Shown here: positions 9,521-22,873 of the stretch, in pieces
How positions within the stretch are numbered: position 1 is the first letter of the stretch
Layout: each line of letters begins with the position of its first letter
From: Lichina pygmaea
Taxonomy: Eukaryota; Ascomycota; Lichinomycetes; Lichinales; Lichinaceae
Reading direction: 5' to 3'
DNA: 64,000 nucleotides
NCBI GenBank assembly: GCA_963422465.1
Contig: OY730175.1
Coordinates: 1,178,001 to 1,242,000 of the forward strand
The notes under the pieces: model-generated
What the model saw: the letters and a program-made list of their open reading frames with translations, nothing else
The model's database searches: none
What the model was told of the DNA's origin: nothing
Translations under genes and position numbers: made by a program

Positions 9521-10785
9521 GCTAAGCGAGGGGGGCACTGAAGTAAGAGGGGGGCACCGGGCAGTAATTGTCCGACAAAGATATCGTTGAAAATGCTTCC
9601 CAGACACAATATCTACAGCCTCTCCATTCTTCATCTCGGACTTCATTGCAGCCATCTTGGACACAATAGCCATAGCAGGGCCGCCGGTGCCAGCACATTC
9701 TCGGATTCCTGGCCATTGAAGACTGACTCTATTCGGTCCTACAAGTATTACACGGAGTACGGTAGGCCCGCATCAGATGGTACAGCAGGCTGCGCTGTGT
9801 TCGCGGCCCTCTGATCCTAAACTCGAGGCTTGAACTCCAAGCTTCTCACTACACTCCCACGAAATCGAGTTCCTGTGGCGTAATATCATCTGCATGAGAG
9901 CTGTGCTTTTCTCGACACATCCCCGTCTGACGCTGCTCCGTTCAGTACCACCGTAATCTGTCGCGCGCTTGCTTTGGCACTTGGATGGTTGCACGTTGCT
10001 GTTACTCTGTTTCCCGGTGCATGTACCTCCGTACGTAACGTACGATATCGATCATCTACTACTGTAACCCTCGTACGGCAGAGGAGCCACGTACTGTAGC
10101 TCGATGTTGGCTGACAGAAGCTGAATGGCTGTTGTGGGACTGTCGCGGACCAACGTTTCACTTGGCGGGGCTAAGAGGCTACGAGGTGTCTAGCGGATAT
10201 ATTGTTAAGTACAGTAGATACAACCCAAAGTCGATCGTAGAGCCGCATCATCAAAACTCCTGAGACATGTAGATGCTTGCACTCGTACGTACTACGTATG
10301 GGTCTTTTGATTCTACTGCAGAATTTTCGGCTTACTAAGCGTATCTACTTAACATTATGTCCGCTAGACACCTCGTACTGTACATGGTGTACGTAAGTAC
10401 GTACCGATGCACGTGAGCAGCTTGTTGTGGCGCAGCACGGGCGTCCTGCCAGACTCGACAGGCCGCCGCACCGCTATACTGCAGCTGGACGCCGCTGATC
10501 TGCACATGCGCCACAGCTCGATTCAAGGAAAGCCCGGCCTCGCGTAACTTAGTTGGGGTGACGTCGTAACGGGGATTTGCCGTGTGAGCATCACACCTGG
10601 AACTCACTGACGCTCCCCCGGCTCAGAGTGTGGGCGCGCTGCGGTAGGTGGGTACCGTCTACCTTGGAACAGCCCTCTTTTATAACTACCCAGCATGTTC
10701 TTCTTCCTTTCCTGACCCCAGACCCTGTTGTCACCAGTCTCCCATCGTCGCCTCTATAAACAGCGAAACTTCAAACCCGTCAACA
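9521..10785. other. intergenic, no gene recognised
   Basis: Small open frames only, none with a recognisable domain. GTACGTAAC/GTACGT palindromes cluster near 10030, 10290 and 10380-10405. A TATA-like CTATAAA lies at 10753-10759, about 30 bases before the CFEM start codon. Confidence 0.5.
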
Positions 10786-11658
10786 ATGAGGTTATTCAGT
10801 TGCTCCGTCACTCACGCCACGCTGGGTTTCTTACAGCTTGCACTGCTCGCTCGCGTGGTGAGAAGCCAAGGTGTGCTCGACGCAATACCGCAGTGCTATC
10901 AGGATTGCATCAAACAATCCGGAGATTTCACCTGCAATGGCCTCGACATCAAATGTCAGTAAGACTAGGGCGACCATCGGGTATCCCCATACTTCGCCGG
11001 AGAGCTTACTGACCGTATTCGTCCGCCAGGTCTTTGTCGACTCTCGAACGGCAACTTCCTGATCAATGTCATCACCTGCATCAGAGCCGGCTGCGATAAC
11101 AAGCTCAACACCACGGTCTTGGTGCGACCGGTCGCCGAGACGTGCGAGGCGTATGGCGTGCCCATCGCTCCTGCTGCCATCGAAAACGCCAAAAGCATCG
11201 GGGCGTCGCTGGCGGCAACGACCACCGCGACCTTGACCCGGCCTACCACGCTCACGTCGACAATACGCAGCGCCGGAACGATGTATGTCATCGCCTACCC
11301 GCTCACTCCCACCTCTGGGCCATCGGGCGTACGGACGATATCGGCTACACCACGCACCGTCGTCATCGCCTCGATCAGCGGTGGCGACGGGCTGTCCATC
11401 ACATCGGCCGAGCCTACGGGGACCGCATCCGGCTCGGATTCAGACGACTCGGCGCCGTCGAACACGGCCGCAGCGACTTCGGAAGACCAGCCCTCCGAGG
11501 ATGAGGAGAGCGGCACCGAAGATGACTCCGACGAGGCTGGAGGGGGCAGCGGCAGCCCGTTCTCCAACTCCAACCGAGGGTCGAGCGTCCGGGACAGCGC
11601 CACGATGTGGCTGACGATAGGCACGGTCTGCATCGTCGGAGCTTTGTTGACTCGATAA
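10786..11658 (+). CDS. CFEM-domain GPI-anchored cell-surface protein
   Basis: Exons 10786-10954 and 11030-11658 give 265 residues. A signal peptide (about residues 1-26) precedes a CFEM domain with all eight cysteines: IPQCYQDC, FTC, the DIKCLC pair formed across the intron, ITC, AGC and AETC. An Asp sits before the CxC pair where heme-binding CFEM proteins carry the axial ligand. A Ser/Thr/Glu-rich spacer (SDSDDSAPSN..., EDEESGTEDDSDEAGGG) leads to a C-terminal hydrophobic segment (MWLTIGTVCIVGALLT), the pattern of a GPI signal. Fungal CFEM proteins serve heme/iron capture, adhesion or effector roles; which applies here cannot be told. The donor is GTCAGT, choosing the phase that restores the CxC motif. 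Confidence 0.9.
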
Positions 11659-12321
11659 AAGTGTGGTCATGGCCCTTCATGCTGTTTTGGGCCCGGCTCT
11701 AGCGTTTCTCGGGTTAGCGGTTCGGGCGTCCCGGTCTGGTTTGATCTGATTTGTCCATTTTGGCGGCGCGGGTAGAATGATGTCACGACACAACTGTTAT
11801 CCTCGGCAGCGTCTTGATGACGTGCGAGGAGTAGCATAAATACCATGGTGCTTTGCCAAGTCGGTATCGAGGATGGCCGGTCGAAATGAGCGTCTCCTTC
11901 ATCAATGCAAGATTCAGTGTCCGCGCTTCTATCAGTCGTGCTCCTGAGTCGTTGGATAGATTCGATGGTCACGTGACGCGCCTTGTTACGTCTTCGCTAC
12001 GTAGACACTGAGAAGCTAGCAGACGAAGGAACAAACCGCAAGACTCCGCCGATTCATATTTTCTGGTCCAGATATTGCATGGGAGCTATTTGAATGCAGC
12101 TCGCACGTCACTGCACACCGCAGGCACCTTGAGATCCAACCACTGCCAAGTGACGGTACTTGTGGCAAACGTGGTGATTAGTTGAACGACGTAGGGCATT
12201 CTGTACAGGGGGTACAGGGCCTTAAGCAACCTGCTGGATGACTAAAAACTCTGGTCACCGGTTTTCAGGGGAGTTATTGTGGAATATTTACTACAAGAAT
12301 GAGCAACTTAATTATTCCACA
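11659..12321. other. intergenic between CFEM gene and tRNA-Ser
   Basis: No gene recognised. It should hold the 3' flank of the CFEM gene and the upstream region of the tRNA gene. No TATA-like box for Pol III is obvious within 40 bases of the tRNA. Confidence 0.5.
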
Positions 12322-12489
12322 GGCGTTGTGGCAGAGTGGTTGTACGTTCCTCCTTTCCAGAGATGTGTCTTCGTCTTGACGACGTAATCACATGAAAACT
12401 GCCACGCTAACTTGCATTCTTCTTACAGAATGCGTGTGACTAGAAATCACATCCCTTCGGGGTCAGAGGTTCGAGTCCTCTCAACGTCG
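12322..12489 (+). tRNA. tRNA-Ser (anticodon AGA) split in the D-loop by an 87-nt intron
   Basis: Joining 12322-12341 to 12429-12489 gives an 81-nt type II tRNA. The acceptor stem GGCGTTG pairs with CAACGTC and is followed by discriminator G (12489), as in serine tRNAs. The D arm is GCA-GAGTGGTTAA-TGC, whose loop is the same as in yeast tRNA-Ser. The anticodon arm is TGTGA-CTAGAAA-TCACA with AGA at 12442-12444. A variable arm with a CCC/GGG stem follows, then T arm AGAGG-TTCGAGT-CCTCT. The A box (TGGCAGAGTGG, 12329-12339) and B box (GGTTCGAGTCC, 12468-12478) are both intact but about 128 nt apart instead of about 40. Without removal of 12342-12428 the D arm cannot form. No intron lies at the usual 37/38 position. 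Confidence 0.88.
12342..12428 (+). other. spliceosomal-type intron inside the tRNA-Ser D-loop
   Basis: The 87-nt insert starts GTACGT, ends CTTACAG, and carries CGCTAAC with the branch A at 12410, 18 nt before the 3' end. These are the signals of the protein-gene introns in this window, several of which also use GTACGT. Its removal exactly restores the loop GAGTGGTTAA and the GCA/TGC D-stem. Nuclear tRNA introns known in fungi sit one base 3' of the anticodon and are cut by the tRNA endonuclease from a bulge-helix-bulge; this one is in the D-loop and has mRNA-type ends. Confidence 0.8.
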
Positions 12490-12495
12490 GAATTA

Positions 12496-12501
12496 TTTTT
12501 T
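12496..12501 (+). terminator. Pol III terminator (T6)
   Basis: Six T residues start seven bases after the tRNA-Ser discriminator, the usual place for RNA polymerase III termination. A second T run follows at about 12506. Confidence 0.75.
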
Positions 12502-12791
12502 GAGATTTTTGGACTGGGAAAAGGCGTTTCTTTTTCGGCGTTAGTGGGCGTGGTGGCCCGAGTACAGTAGGCTGCAGTAGGGCTACCCCTCGTACCTACC
12601 AAGGGAGCCTCGTCACATGGCGGCGAATGAACTTCGTAGGCAGGCCCGCGTGGCACCGTAAGCAGGCGTCAGCAATGGACCCCCACGGAAGGAGCATTGT
12701 ATCGAGCTATTTGATAATTATCGGAGTTAGAAAGAGTGGCTTGAGGATTCATGTGTTTGAAGCGCCGGTTTGTTTTTGAACCACAGACGCC

Positions 12792-15161
12792 ATGTGGATT
12801 CCGCGGTGTACTGTGGTGCTATCTTTGCTGTCTTCGGTCAGTGGGTCTCCGGTCCAGGTACCGGTAGTGGATGATATCGATGTGTCTGCCGTAGCTGTGC
12901 CTCCAGCCTCGCGTAAGCACCTGCATGGGCCCCGCAAGCTCCAGGGCCGGTTCTTGCACATCACAGGTCTGTCTGATCCCATCTACCGCGCCACCACGAC
13001 ATCCCAAAACATGGCTTCTTGAAGAACCGTGCTCACGCGAGTCCAGACCTGCATCCGGATCCATTCTACAAAGTCCACTCGTCCACCGGAGAGGGTTCGG
13101 CGTGCCATCGCGGTTCTGGGCCGGCGGGCTATTACGGCGCCGAGACCACCGACTGCGACTCGCCCCTGACCCTGATCGACGAGACGTTCAGATGGATAGA
13201 GACGCACCTGCGTGGCTCGATCGACTTTGTCGTCTGGACCGGAGACTCGGCCAGACACAGCAATGACGACGAGATCCCCAGGACCGCGGAGCAGGTGCTC
13301 GATGAGAACACGTCCCTGGCGAACAAGTTCGTGGAGGTCTTCGGGGGCAGGACAGCGTCGGGCCTCGGTGGGCACGTCCCTGTCGTGCCGACCATCGGCA
13401 ACAACGACGTATGGCCGCACAACGAGCTCGCTCCCGGCCCTAATCGGTGGACCAAAGCCTACAGCCACATGTGGGACGATTTCATACCCGTCGAACAGAG
13501 GCGGGACTTTCGCCGCGGCGGCTGGTTCTACGTCGACGTCATCCCTGGTCGACTGGCGGTGTTCAGCCTCAATACCATGTGAGCGTCACACGAATCACTG
13601 TTGATGAAGTGTGTCGCTAACAGAAGCCCACAGGTACTTCTTCCAGTCGAACGCGCAAGTTGACGGCTGTGCGTCGTCTTCGGAACCGGGCCACGCCCAT
13701 CTCAAATGGCTTCGTCGACGATTGAAGGAGCTGCGTCAAAGAGGCATGAAGGCTATCTTCATAGGTCATGTGCCCCCCGCTCGGACTGAAGCCAAGATGA
13801 GCTGGTACGAATCGTGCTGGCACGAGTACATGTCCCTGGCGCGAGAATACCGCGACCTAATCGTAGGCTCGATGTTCGGACACATGAACATTGATCACTT
13901 TATGCTTCACGACTCGGACGACATTGATCGCTCGGCCGTCGAAGCAGGTTCTAGGGATGCCCGCGGTGTGCGTGAGAGCGATTCCGCCGGTGATGGTCTC
14001 GTCTCGATAGAATCAGCGGCCCAGTATCTGGTCGACCTGAGACAGGCCTGGGCGCAGCTGCCTCGCCCGTCGAAGGACTCGTGGGCCTTCAAGGACGACG
14101 GCCCGGTCGAGACTGCAAAGAAGAGAGAGAAGCATAGGCCAAAGAGCTACATCGACGAGATTGGAGGCGAATGGGCTGAACGCTACGCCGTCAGCCTTGT
14201 ATCGCCAAGCCTCATCCCCAACTACTTTCCGACCTTGCGGGTATTCGAATACAATCTCACCGGGCTGGACCTCCATTCGTCTGTCGACTCTCCCTCGGAG
14301 CAAGTCGGAAGAGCGGTCTCAGGAAAGCAGCAGGTGATGGGAGACGCGGACGCAAGGCCGTGGACCTCTTCGGCGGCCTCGAGACCTGCAGCTACCGCCG
14401 TCGATGGTGATCGAGGGAACACGTCGACGACCTCGGGCTCGACCGTCGGTTGTGATACGCTGTCGAGATCTCGGCATCCAGGCCCAGCCTACTCACCCCA
14501 GACGCTGACGTTGCTGAGCTATACGCAGTACTTTGCCAACCTCACCGATCTCAACAACGACTTTTTGAGCGCGTCCTCGCGGGGTAGGGCTGACGCCTCA
14601 CGATGGCACTCGGGAAAGCATCGCGGGAGACTGCCACCTCAGGGCGAAACTCAGCGACGACCCAAGAAGCTTGACTTCGAGGTCGAGTATCGCACGCAAG
14701 ACGACGACGTCTTTGGTCTTCGCGACCTGACCGTTTCGAGCTATCTTCAGCTGGCACGGCGCATCGGGAAGTACTGCCAGGATGACAACCACGGGTTCGG
14801 TCACCAAGAGGCATGCACACGAGCCGATCTCGAGGCAGAAGAAGAACCCGTTGAAGAGGGAGATGCCAAGCTAGACGACAGGCCGGAGGAGAAGGCGGAC
14901 GAGAACGGCACACGCCTCTCGGTCTCGAAGGGCAAGAAGAGAAAACACCAAAAGAAGAAGCACAAGAACAAGAAGCATAAGAACAAGAAGCACAAGTCGC
15001 ACAAGATCGGCCCCAAGGAAAAGGGAGTCAACGAAGCATGGTTCACGTTTTTGAAGAGAGCTTTTGTCGGCACGAAAGACGACGACGAGCTCCGCGACGA
15101 ATTCGGGATTCCGACTCTCGTCTCTCCTCGCCCATATTCGTCGTTGCAGGACCGGAAGTGA
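12792..15161 (+). CDS. ppn1: vacuolar endopolyphosphatase (Ppn1 type)
   Basis: Exons 12792-12966, 13047-13578 and 13634-15161 give 744 residues. The N-terminus (MWIPRCTVVLSLLSSVSGS) is a signal peptide or signal anchor. The metallophosphatase motifs are all present: DLHPDPFY (split by intron 1), WTGDSARHSND, IGNNDVWPHN, IGHVPP and FGHMNIDHF. These give the Asp/His/Asn ligands of a two-metal site. Ppn1 cleaves inorganic polyphosphate chains inside the vacuole. The C-terminal part has a Lys/His-rich stretch (KKRKHQKKKHKNKKHKNKK) followed by a conserved-looking AWFTFLKRAFVGTK; a basic stretch is common near the end of fungal orthologues. Length is within the family range (about 650-800). Introns use GTCTGT and GTGAGC donors. 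Confidence 0.93.
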
Positions 15162-16365
15162 GCGGTGTCCGACGACGGCGGGGGCGGGTGTAAGTGTGGC
15201 AAGAAATATGACCAGGACCAGGGCCATGGCGAGGGTAGCAGTGAGTTTTGGGCGTGGTTTACACTCACCATGCAAGCGATGACCGTCATCCTCGATATGT
15301 TCAGGAGATGAGGTAGCACCCTGTCCTGGGATCTGGACTCTTTTGGCTTCTCCTGGTCCTTCCAAGCAGCACTCATTCTACTCCTCTCCCGCTCATCGCT
15401 CATTCTCTTGTTCCTTGTCCTTTTACAATTCGGTCTTGCTGATGTAGACTCTCTCCTCTCTGTAAGGATTCACGAGGTCCAGTCACTACACTATACTACC
15501 CCTCTCCCGTTTCCATCCCAATCCCCTCGTCTTGATTTACTCGTCTCGAGCCTCTCCCTCCAAGCATCTTGCTTCAAGTACTATCGTCTACATGCATGCC
15601 TGCAGTTTATATCTCTCCACTTCTCTTCCTTTCGACACACTCCCTCGCTCCTCCCTATCGCCTCTCCCCTCCCACCTCCTTCCCACCTTCATATCGGCCT
15701 CCCATATCTAACTTCCTCCCACTCTCCCCTCCCAGTTCCCGTATCCCACCCCCCTCCCCCTTCTCCCCACCACACAACCATCAAGTTTTCTTTCTGTGTC
15801 AAGAAGGCAACCCAAAGAAAGAAGAACAGTAAGAATATCTATTTGTCAATAGAATGAGTGAGTGCAAGTGAGCCTTCACACTCACTCTCATTCTTGTACA
15901 TTGTGTGGAAGAAACAGCTGTGATGCGCTGTGTCATGTGGGATCAGTCTCTTGTGCCTGTACTCGTACTAAAGAAAAATGTGGTGTTCGGTGTTGGATGA
16001 GTGGAAGATTTATCCGAGTGATGGATCACTGAGTGGGCATGGGTACGTAAAGTCTTGCATGGATGAGAGAGTTTACCAAGTCCACCAAGCCCACCGAGGG
16101 CTATAGAGCTCTCCAAGCTCTCCGAGTTCTTAGAGATTCTGAAGATCCTGGAGATCACAGAGCCCACAAGTCGATCGAAAGACAAACCATCTTCTCGTAC
16201 GTGGATTTTGGACTGTCAAATAACTCAATGGCGAATCCAAATGCAAAGAACATGTCTCTGTTTCCAGGTACACCACCAAGAAACGGGAAGGAAGCTTGAG
16301 GGGAAAGAAAATCCCAGAAAGAGGGACGGGAGTCGATGGTAGGCGAGTTGGTAGTACACGGTGCG
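15162..16365. other. convergent intergenic region with long pyrimidine tract
   Basis: Lies between the 3' ends of ppn1 and emp24. From about 15480 to 15790 the + strand is very C/T-rich (CTCCCTC, CCCCCTCC blocks), and from 15800 it turns A-rich. No open frame resembles a protein. It may only be 3' UTR sequence of the two converging genes. Confidence 0.5.
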
Positions 16366-17453
16366 TTAGACGACTCGCTTGACCTAGATTTTGCCGCGAA
16401 AGAGAAACCAGACGGATAGATGTTAGTCTCTTGAGGGCTTTTTAAAAAGGGGTACGGGCGGGATGCAAGGATAGAGACCAGGACCAGGAGGAAGAGGGAT
16501 CTTAGGGGGAACTTTGAGTGGAGGACGAGAGAAAGACTCGACGAAGCGATTCAGGAGGAAGGCTGGGATGGGAGGATGGACAAGAGGCTGGCGACCGAGA
16601 ACAGATGACACTGACCTCGAAGAACCGCTTCAGCCACCATACTTGGAAGATGCCCTCGCCGATGAGCACGCCGAGCTGGAAGATACTCCACCACTTGACG
16701 CGGGCGTTGGTGCTCTCGGCCGTGTTCCGGTGGGTGCGCTCGCGCGCGACGATGTACGATTGCTCGTCCTTGACCTGCGACAAGAGCTCGGAGAGCTGGC
16801 GGACTGTTCGACGGTATATGCGCCGTCAGCGACTCGGTGAGATCGCACGAGGGGGCGAGAGAGAAGAAACATGACCCCGGAGGAGATTGGACACTGCGTC
16901 TCGAAACGAGATGCGGAAGGGATAGACGATGAGGTACCTTCTAGTTCGAGGGGATCGGAATGCGCTTCACTCTCGGCCACGTAAACGATGCCGTGCACGT
17001 TGAAGGACACCTCCTTGGTCGACGCCGACCAGTGCTCGTTGCTGAAGCAGTACGTGTATCGTCCGTTGGTCTTCGACTCGAAGGAATGATCGCCGTTGGC
17101 GACGGAGCGTCTATGCTCGATGTTGTTGCCTACGGGGTCTTGTATCTGTGTGTTGGGCGGAGAAAGGGAGCCAGCTCGACGTCAGCCACTTTGACTCGAG
17201 TCCCAAAGGCCTCATTCCTGCGCGCCAACGACAAAGACGGTGTTTGACCGACCCAGAAATCAATCTCCAGGCTCCCACTGCCTCCAAACTCTCGATCGCC
17301 GACCTGGTAGGTCACGGTCATCTTGTCGCCCTTCTTCAACGATTCGTGGAAACATTCTCGCGAGTGTGCGCCCAATTGGATGTTGTGGCCCCTAGACAGC
17401 TGGGAGAACAAGCCCAGGCCCAGGAGCATCAGGGGTGATGCATGGAAATACAT
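16366..17453 (-). CDS. emp24: p24-family cargo receptor Emp24 (p24 beta)
   Basis: Minus-strand exons 17253-17453, 16938-17145, 16616-16803 and 16366-16383 join to 204 residues. After a signal peptide comes the GOLD domain (HNIQLGAHSRECFHESLKKG ... GRYTYCFSNEHWSASTKEVS, FNVHGIVYV). Next come the coiled region VRQLSELLSQVKDEQSYIV and RERTHRNTAESTNARVKWWS, diagnostic of Emp24, and one membrane span (IFQLGVLIGEGIFQVWW). The cytosolic tail is LKRFFEVKRVV. The FF pair is the COPII signal and the basic residues serve COPI retrieval. Emp24 packages GPI proteins and other cargo at ER exit sites. The last exon is only 18 nt and encodes VKRVV plus stop; it is separated by a 232-nt intron with a perfect CTAAC branch site and supplies the basic retrieval residues. 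Confidence 0.95.
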
Positions 17454-18276
17454 CGTGTCTGCGTCGGCGCGACGACCAGGTGTCGTGTCGGGCTGACCAC
17501 GCCTGCTCGGTCAAATGATGGCTGATTTGAAGTTTGCTCAAAGTTTGCTCGTCATGCGCGCTGGAACATCTCCAGTGTGACAGACTCACTGAGCACTGAC
17601 GAGTTAGTGGTCCGCGTGCTGGTGGCCACTAACTTCTAGGGTATCCATGCCGAACAGTTTGGCGATATTGTTACACTACCCGTAGAGGTCTTGACTATTC
17701 TCAAAGGCTAGTCGACGCTGGGGCTCGCCAAGACTTATGATCACAGTGTACGCGATGACTAATCGCAGCCAATCGCCCAAGTTCAACGGGATACGTATCA
17801 CGCGGTTGACAAACAATGTCCGCCCCAAAAGTCATGCACAAAAACACCATACCAAGCCCCGTTGCTAACGTTGCAGGACTTTTATCACATTCCCACTGTT
17901 AGCTTAGCATTGTGGCGGTTTTTTGGTCACACCAAGGGGCACGGGGCCAAGCGACCCGTGGCTTCACCAGCCCGAGACCGACTCCCGGGCGCTACAGAAC
18001 GACAAAAGGCTGAGCAACGAGGCTTGTCAGGGTGTGTCAGCCGGCGCCACGCCACGGCAAGAACATCACCGGCGGTGCAGGTATAAATGTCCAAGGCTCC
18101 CGGATGACCTTGAGAGGATCAATGTGCCCGCATCACACGACACCAGCTGCCCTTAGGAGGCTCGCGAACCGACTCCAGCGACGTCGTCGGCTCTATAAGT
18201 GTCTGGATCACTGCATCAGATCCTTACAGTTACCGCCTCCTCCTGCGCCTACCGCGTTGCTGCCGACCCATCCGTC
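17454..18276. other. divergent intergenic region (emp24 / CorA-like gene)
   Basis: Should hold both promoters. A TATA-like GTATAAAT sits near 18080, about 195 bases before the CorA-like start codon. No other gene is supported. Confidence 0.5.
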
Positions 18277-20577
18277 ATGGCTGTTCCTCGGTCAGCGAGC
18301 CCCGCCGGGACTCAGATCCCCTGGGGCAACTTGGACGACAGTGATCAGTTCAGCGACGCGCTGGACCGGCTGAAGAGCCCCAGGACGAAGAACTTCGCCG
18401 TGCCCTTCAGCGCAAAGGAAGCGCGGGTCTCGTTCGACCTCGACGGCCCACAATGCGAGGAACTGCTCCAGGCCCATGTAGGACCCCCCCGTGCGATCTG
18501 TCGCCGATGACCGTGCCCATCCCATGCCGCCGTTGTGACTCTTCTGACCTTCGTCCGCAGAAGCATGCGCAACACGAACCGAAGTGGTTGTAAGCTACCT
18601 CCTTGTTGGCCGAGTAGGCGGCCGGAGTCGACGATGCTGACGGCTCGGCTCTCCAAGCAACTTCTTTGCCCCACACCGCCAACGTGATGCCATCAAGGTG
18701 GGTCCCTCGACGGCGTGACTCGCATACACGTGGCTGAATCGCATCCAGGCCATAGCAAGATACTACGGCTTCTCTCCTCGACTGGTCGCCCTGATGTCTG
18801 CCAGTCCGTACATACCGTTTGTGGCATCGGCCGGGGCGTCGGCGCGCTCCAGTCGGCTTGGAGGTTTTATTCGCAAAGGAGTGGATCACCAACCCGACAG
18901 CAGCCCCCGGACTTCGACCGTGGACGAGGAGAAGGCGACGTCGGCAGACTCGTCTGAGTCGGTTCACCCCACCCCTCAGGAGGATGTGTTGGACCTCAAC
19001 TACTACAAATTGGTGGATGACCTGTGGCATTATACGACGCTCGACCAAGGGAGAAAGTGTGAGTGAGAAGTCATGGACCGATTGTGGCTCCGGAGAGACA
19101 GCTCACGCGTGGCCCTGCAGACCTTTGCTTGGGGTTCAATACCCTTCACGGACCATTGCGAGCAGACATCGAGGCCTCGGAGTCGGAAAACGGTGCTCGG
19201 ATCATGCCACAGGGGAAGCGAGTATGGTCGTGGCTTGTCCTTTGCGATGATGGTGAGTGGAATCTGCGTCATGAATCGATACGTTGATGTTGATCCCTCT
19301 GGTTCGGTAGGGACGGTCGTCTCAATGTACGAGGATCCTTTTCCTGGCTCAAACAACCCGGTCTTGCCGCAGAAACAACAAGTCCTACTGGAGAAGATTC
19401 GCCGGAACATCATCAACGTCTTCCGGCAGCTCTCCAAGGCCGAGAGGGCCCGCGGCACACCCAACCCGCTCATGATATTGAATCTTCGGCAGAGCATCAA
19501 GTTCGGGGAGGACGGCTTGTCCGAACAGTCCGAGGAGTTCATCGCCGAGAACGGCGCCAGCCTGCTCTTCTACTACCTCTTCGACGACTGGTACTTGAGC
19601 TACGGTCTCGTGGCTCGCCAGGAGCATCAGTACGGCGCCATCATGAACGAACTGGTGCGGCACATTCTCACCCTGACTCCTCACTCCGCAGGGGCTTCAA
19701 GCTGACAGGGAAGTGGTAGCGGCAACAAATGCTCGAGAGAGCCGAGCTGGACTACGTCAAGAAACTCCATCGGCTCGGCCGCGAGCTGACGGTGCTGAAA
19801 CGCATGTACCAGAGTTACCACCAGGTCATCAACAACGTGCTCGAGCGACAGAAGGAGCGTGAGATGCTGGCCAACGGCGGCGGCGGCAACCACCTGCTCC
19901 TGGACGAGCACGGCCTTGCTATGTCTGGCCACGAGCCTCGGGGGCTGAGCGCGTCGCCCGAGGGCTCGGCCATCTTCCACCATCCGACCCCGAGCTACAT
20001 GGAGAGCAAGAAACGCAGTTTCGGGCCCAACCTCACGCCGGAAGCCATCTCGCGGTTCGAGCGGCTGCGGGGTAGGATCCAAAGCTACGCCCTGAACGAG
20101 ATTCAAGACTGTCTGGACGAGAAGGAGTCGATGGCGTTCATGGTGCGCCTTACTGTCTCTCAAAGCCGTTGCGTCCTTTGTTCGGCTGCGCTGCGTCTGA
20201 CCCTTGACTGACCAACGCGTGCGTCTGCACAGAACTTCAACCTGATCGCCATGAAGGAGTCTCGAGCGGTCGAGCATCTCACGCGGATCACGATCCTGTT
20301 GGGGAAGCTGACGATCATCTTCCTGCCCGTCAGCCTCCTGACCGAGTACTTCTCCACCGATTTCCCGGGCATGACCCGCACCCTGGGGGCGTACTGGACC
20401 AGCTTCGGCGTCATCATGAGCATCTCGATCCTCTTCATCGTCGTCTTTGGACTCCTGAGCGGAACGCTCGAGACCAAGATCATCTACCGCTCGCTCGGTA
20501 GACGGGCGGTCGACGCCATCGTCGGGCTGTGTCGGAGGGTGACCGGCAGGCGAAAGTCGGAGGAGAAGACAACATGA
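18277..20577 (+). CDS. CorA-like divalent-cation transporter
   Basis: Eight exons (18277-18477, 18561-18589, 18658-18697, 18749-19058, 19121-19252, 19311-19654, 19720-20142, 20233-20577) join in phase to 607 residues. The order is that of fungal CorA-like proteins: an N-terminal domain with KWFNFFAPHRQRDAIKAIAR and YYGFSPRLVALM, a long helical region (ELDYVKKLHRLGRELTVLKR), and two C-terminal membrane spans (ITILLGKLTIIFLPVSLLT and FGVIMSISILFIVVFGLL). The usual YGMN selectivity signature after the first span is not seen; LTEYFSTDFPGM stands there. Transport of Mg2+ or another cation is therefore only inferred. An apparent frame break near 18700 is removed by a 51-nt intron (18698-18748, GTGGGT donor). 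Two tiny exons (29 and 40 nt) make automatic prediction difficult. Confidence 0.85.

Positions 20578-22873
<2,296 letters not shown>

Noticed and set aside
12322-12489. Reading the split tRNA as a tRNA pseudogene with a random insertion
   Set aside because: Both parts pair perfectly, the insertion ends coincide with splice signals and the joined D-loop is canonical, so a random insertion is unlikely; expression data are still needed.
14801-15403. 200-residue frame on the - strand with a hydrophobic Phe/Leu stretch
   Set aside because: Antisense of the lysine-rich tail of the endopolyphosphatase, which explains the Phe/Leu run.
18690-18760. Apparent frameshift in the CorA-like gene
   Set aside because: A 51-nt intron (18698-18748) with a GTGGGT donor and CATCCAG acceptor restores DAIK-AIARYYGFSPRL in phase, so the gene is intact.
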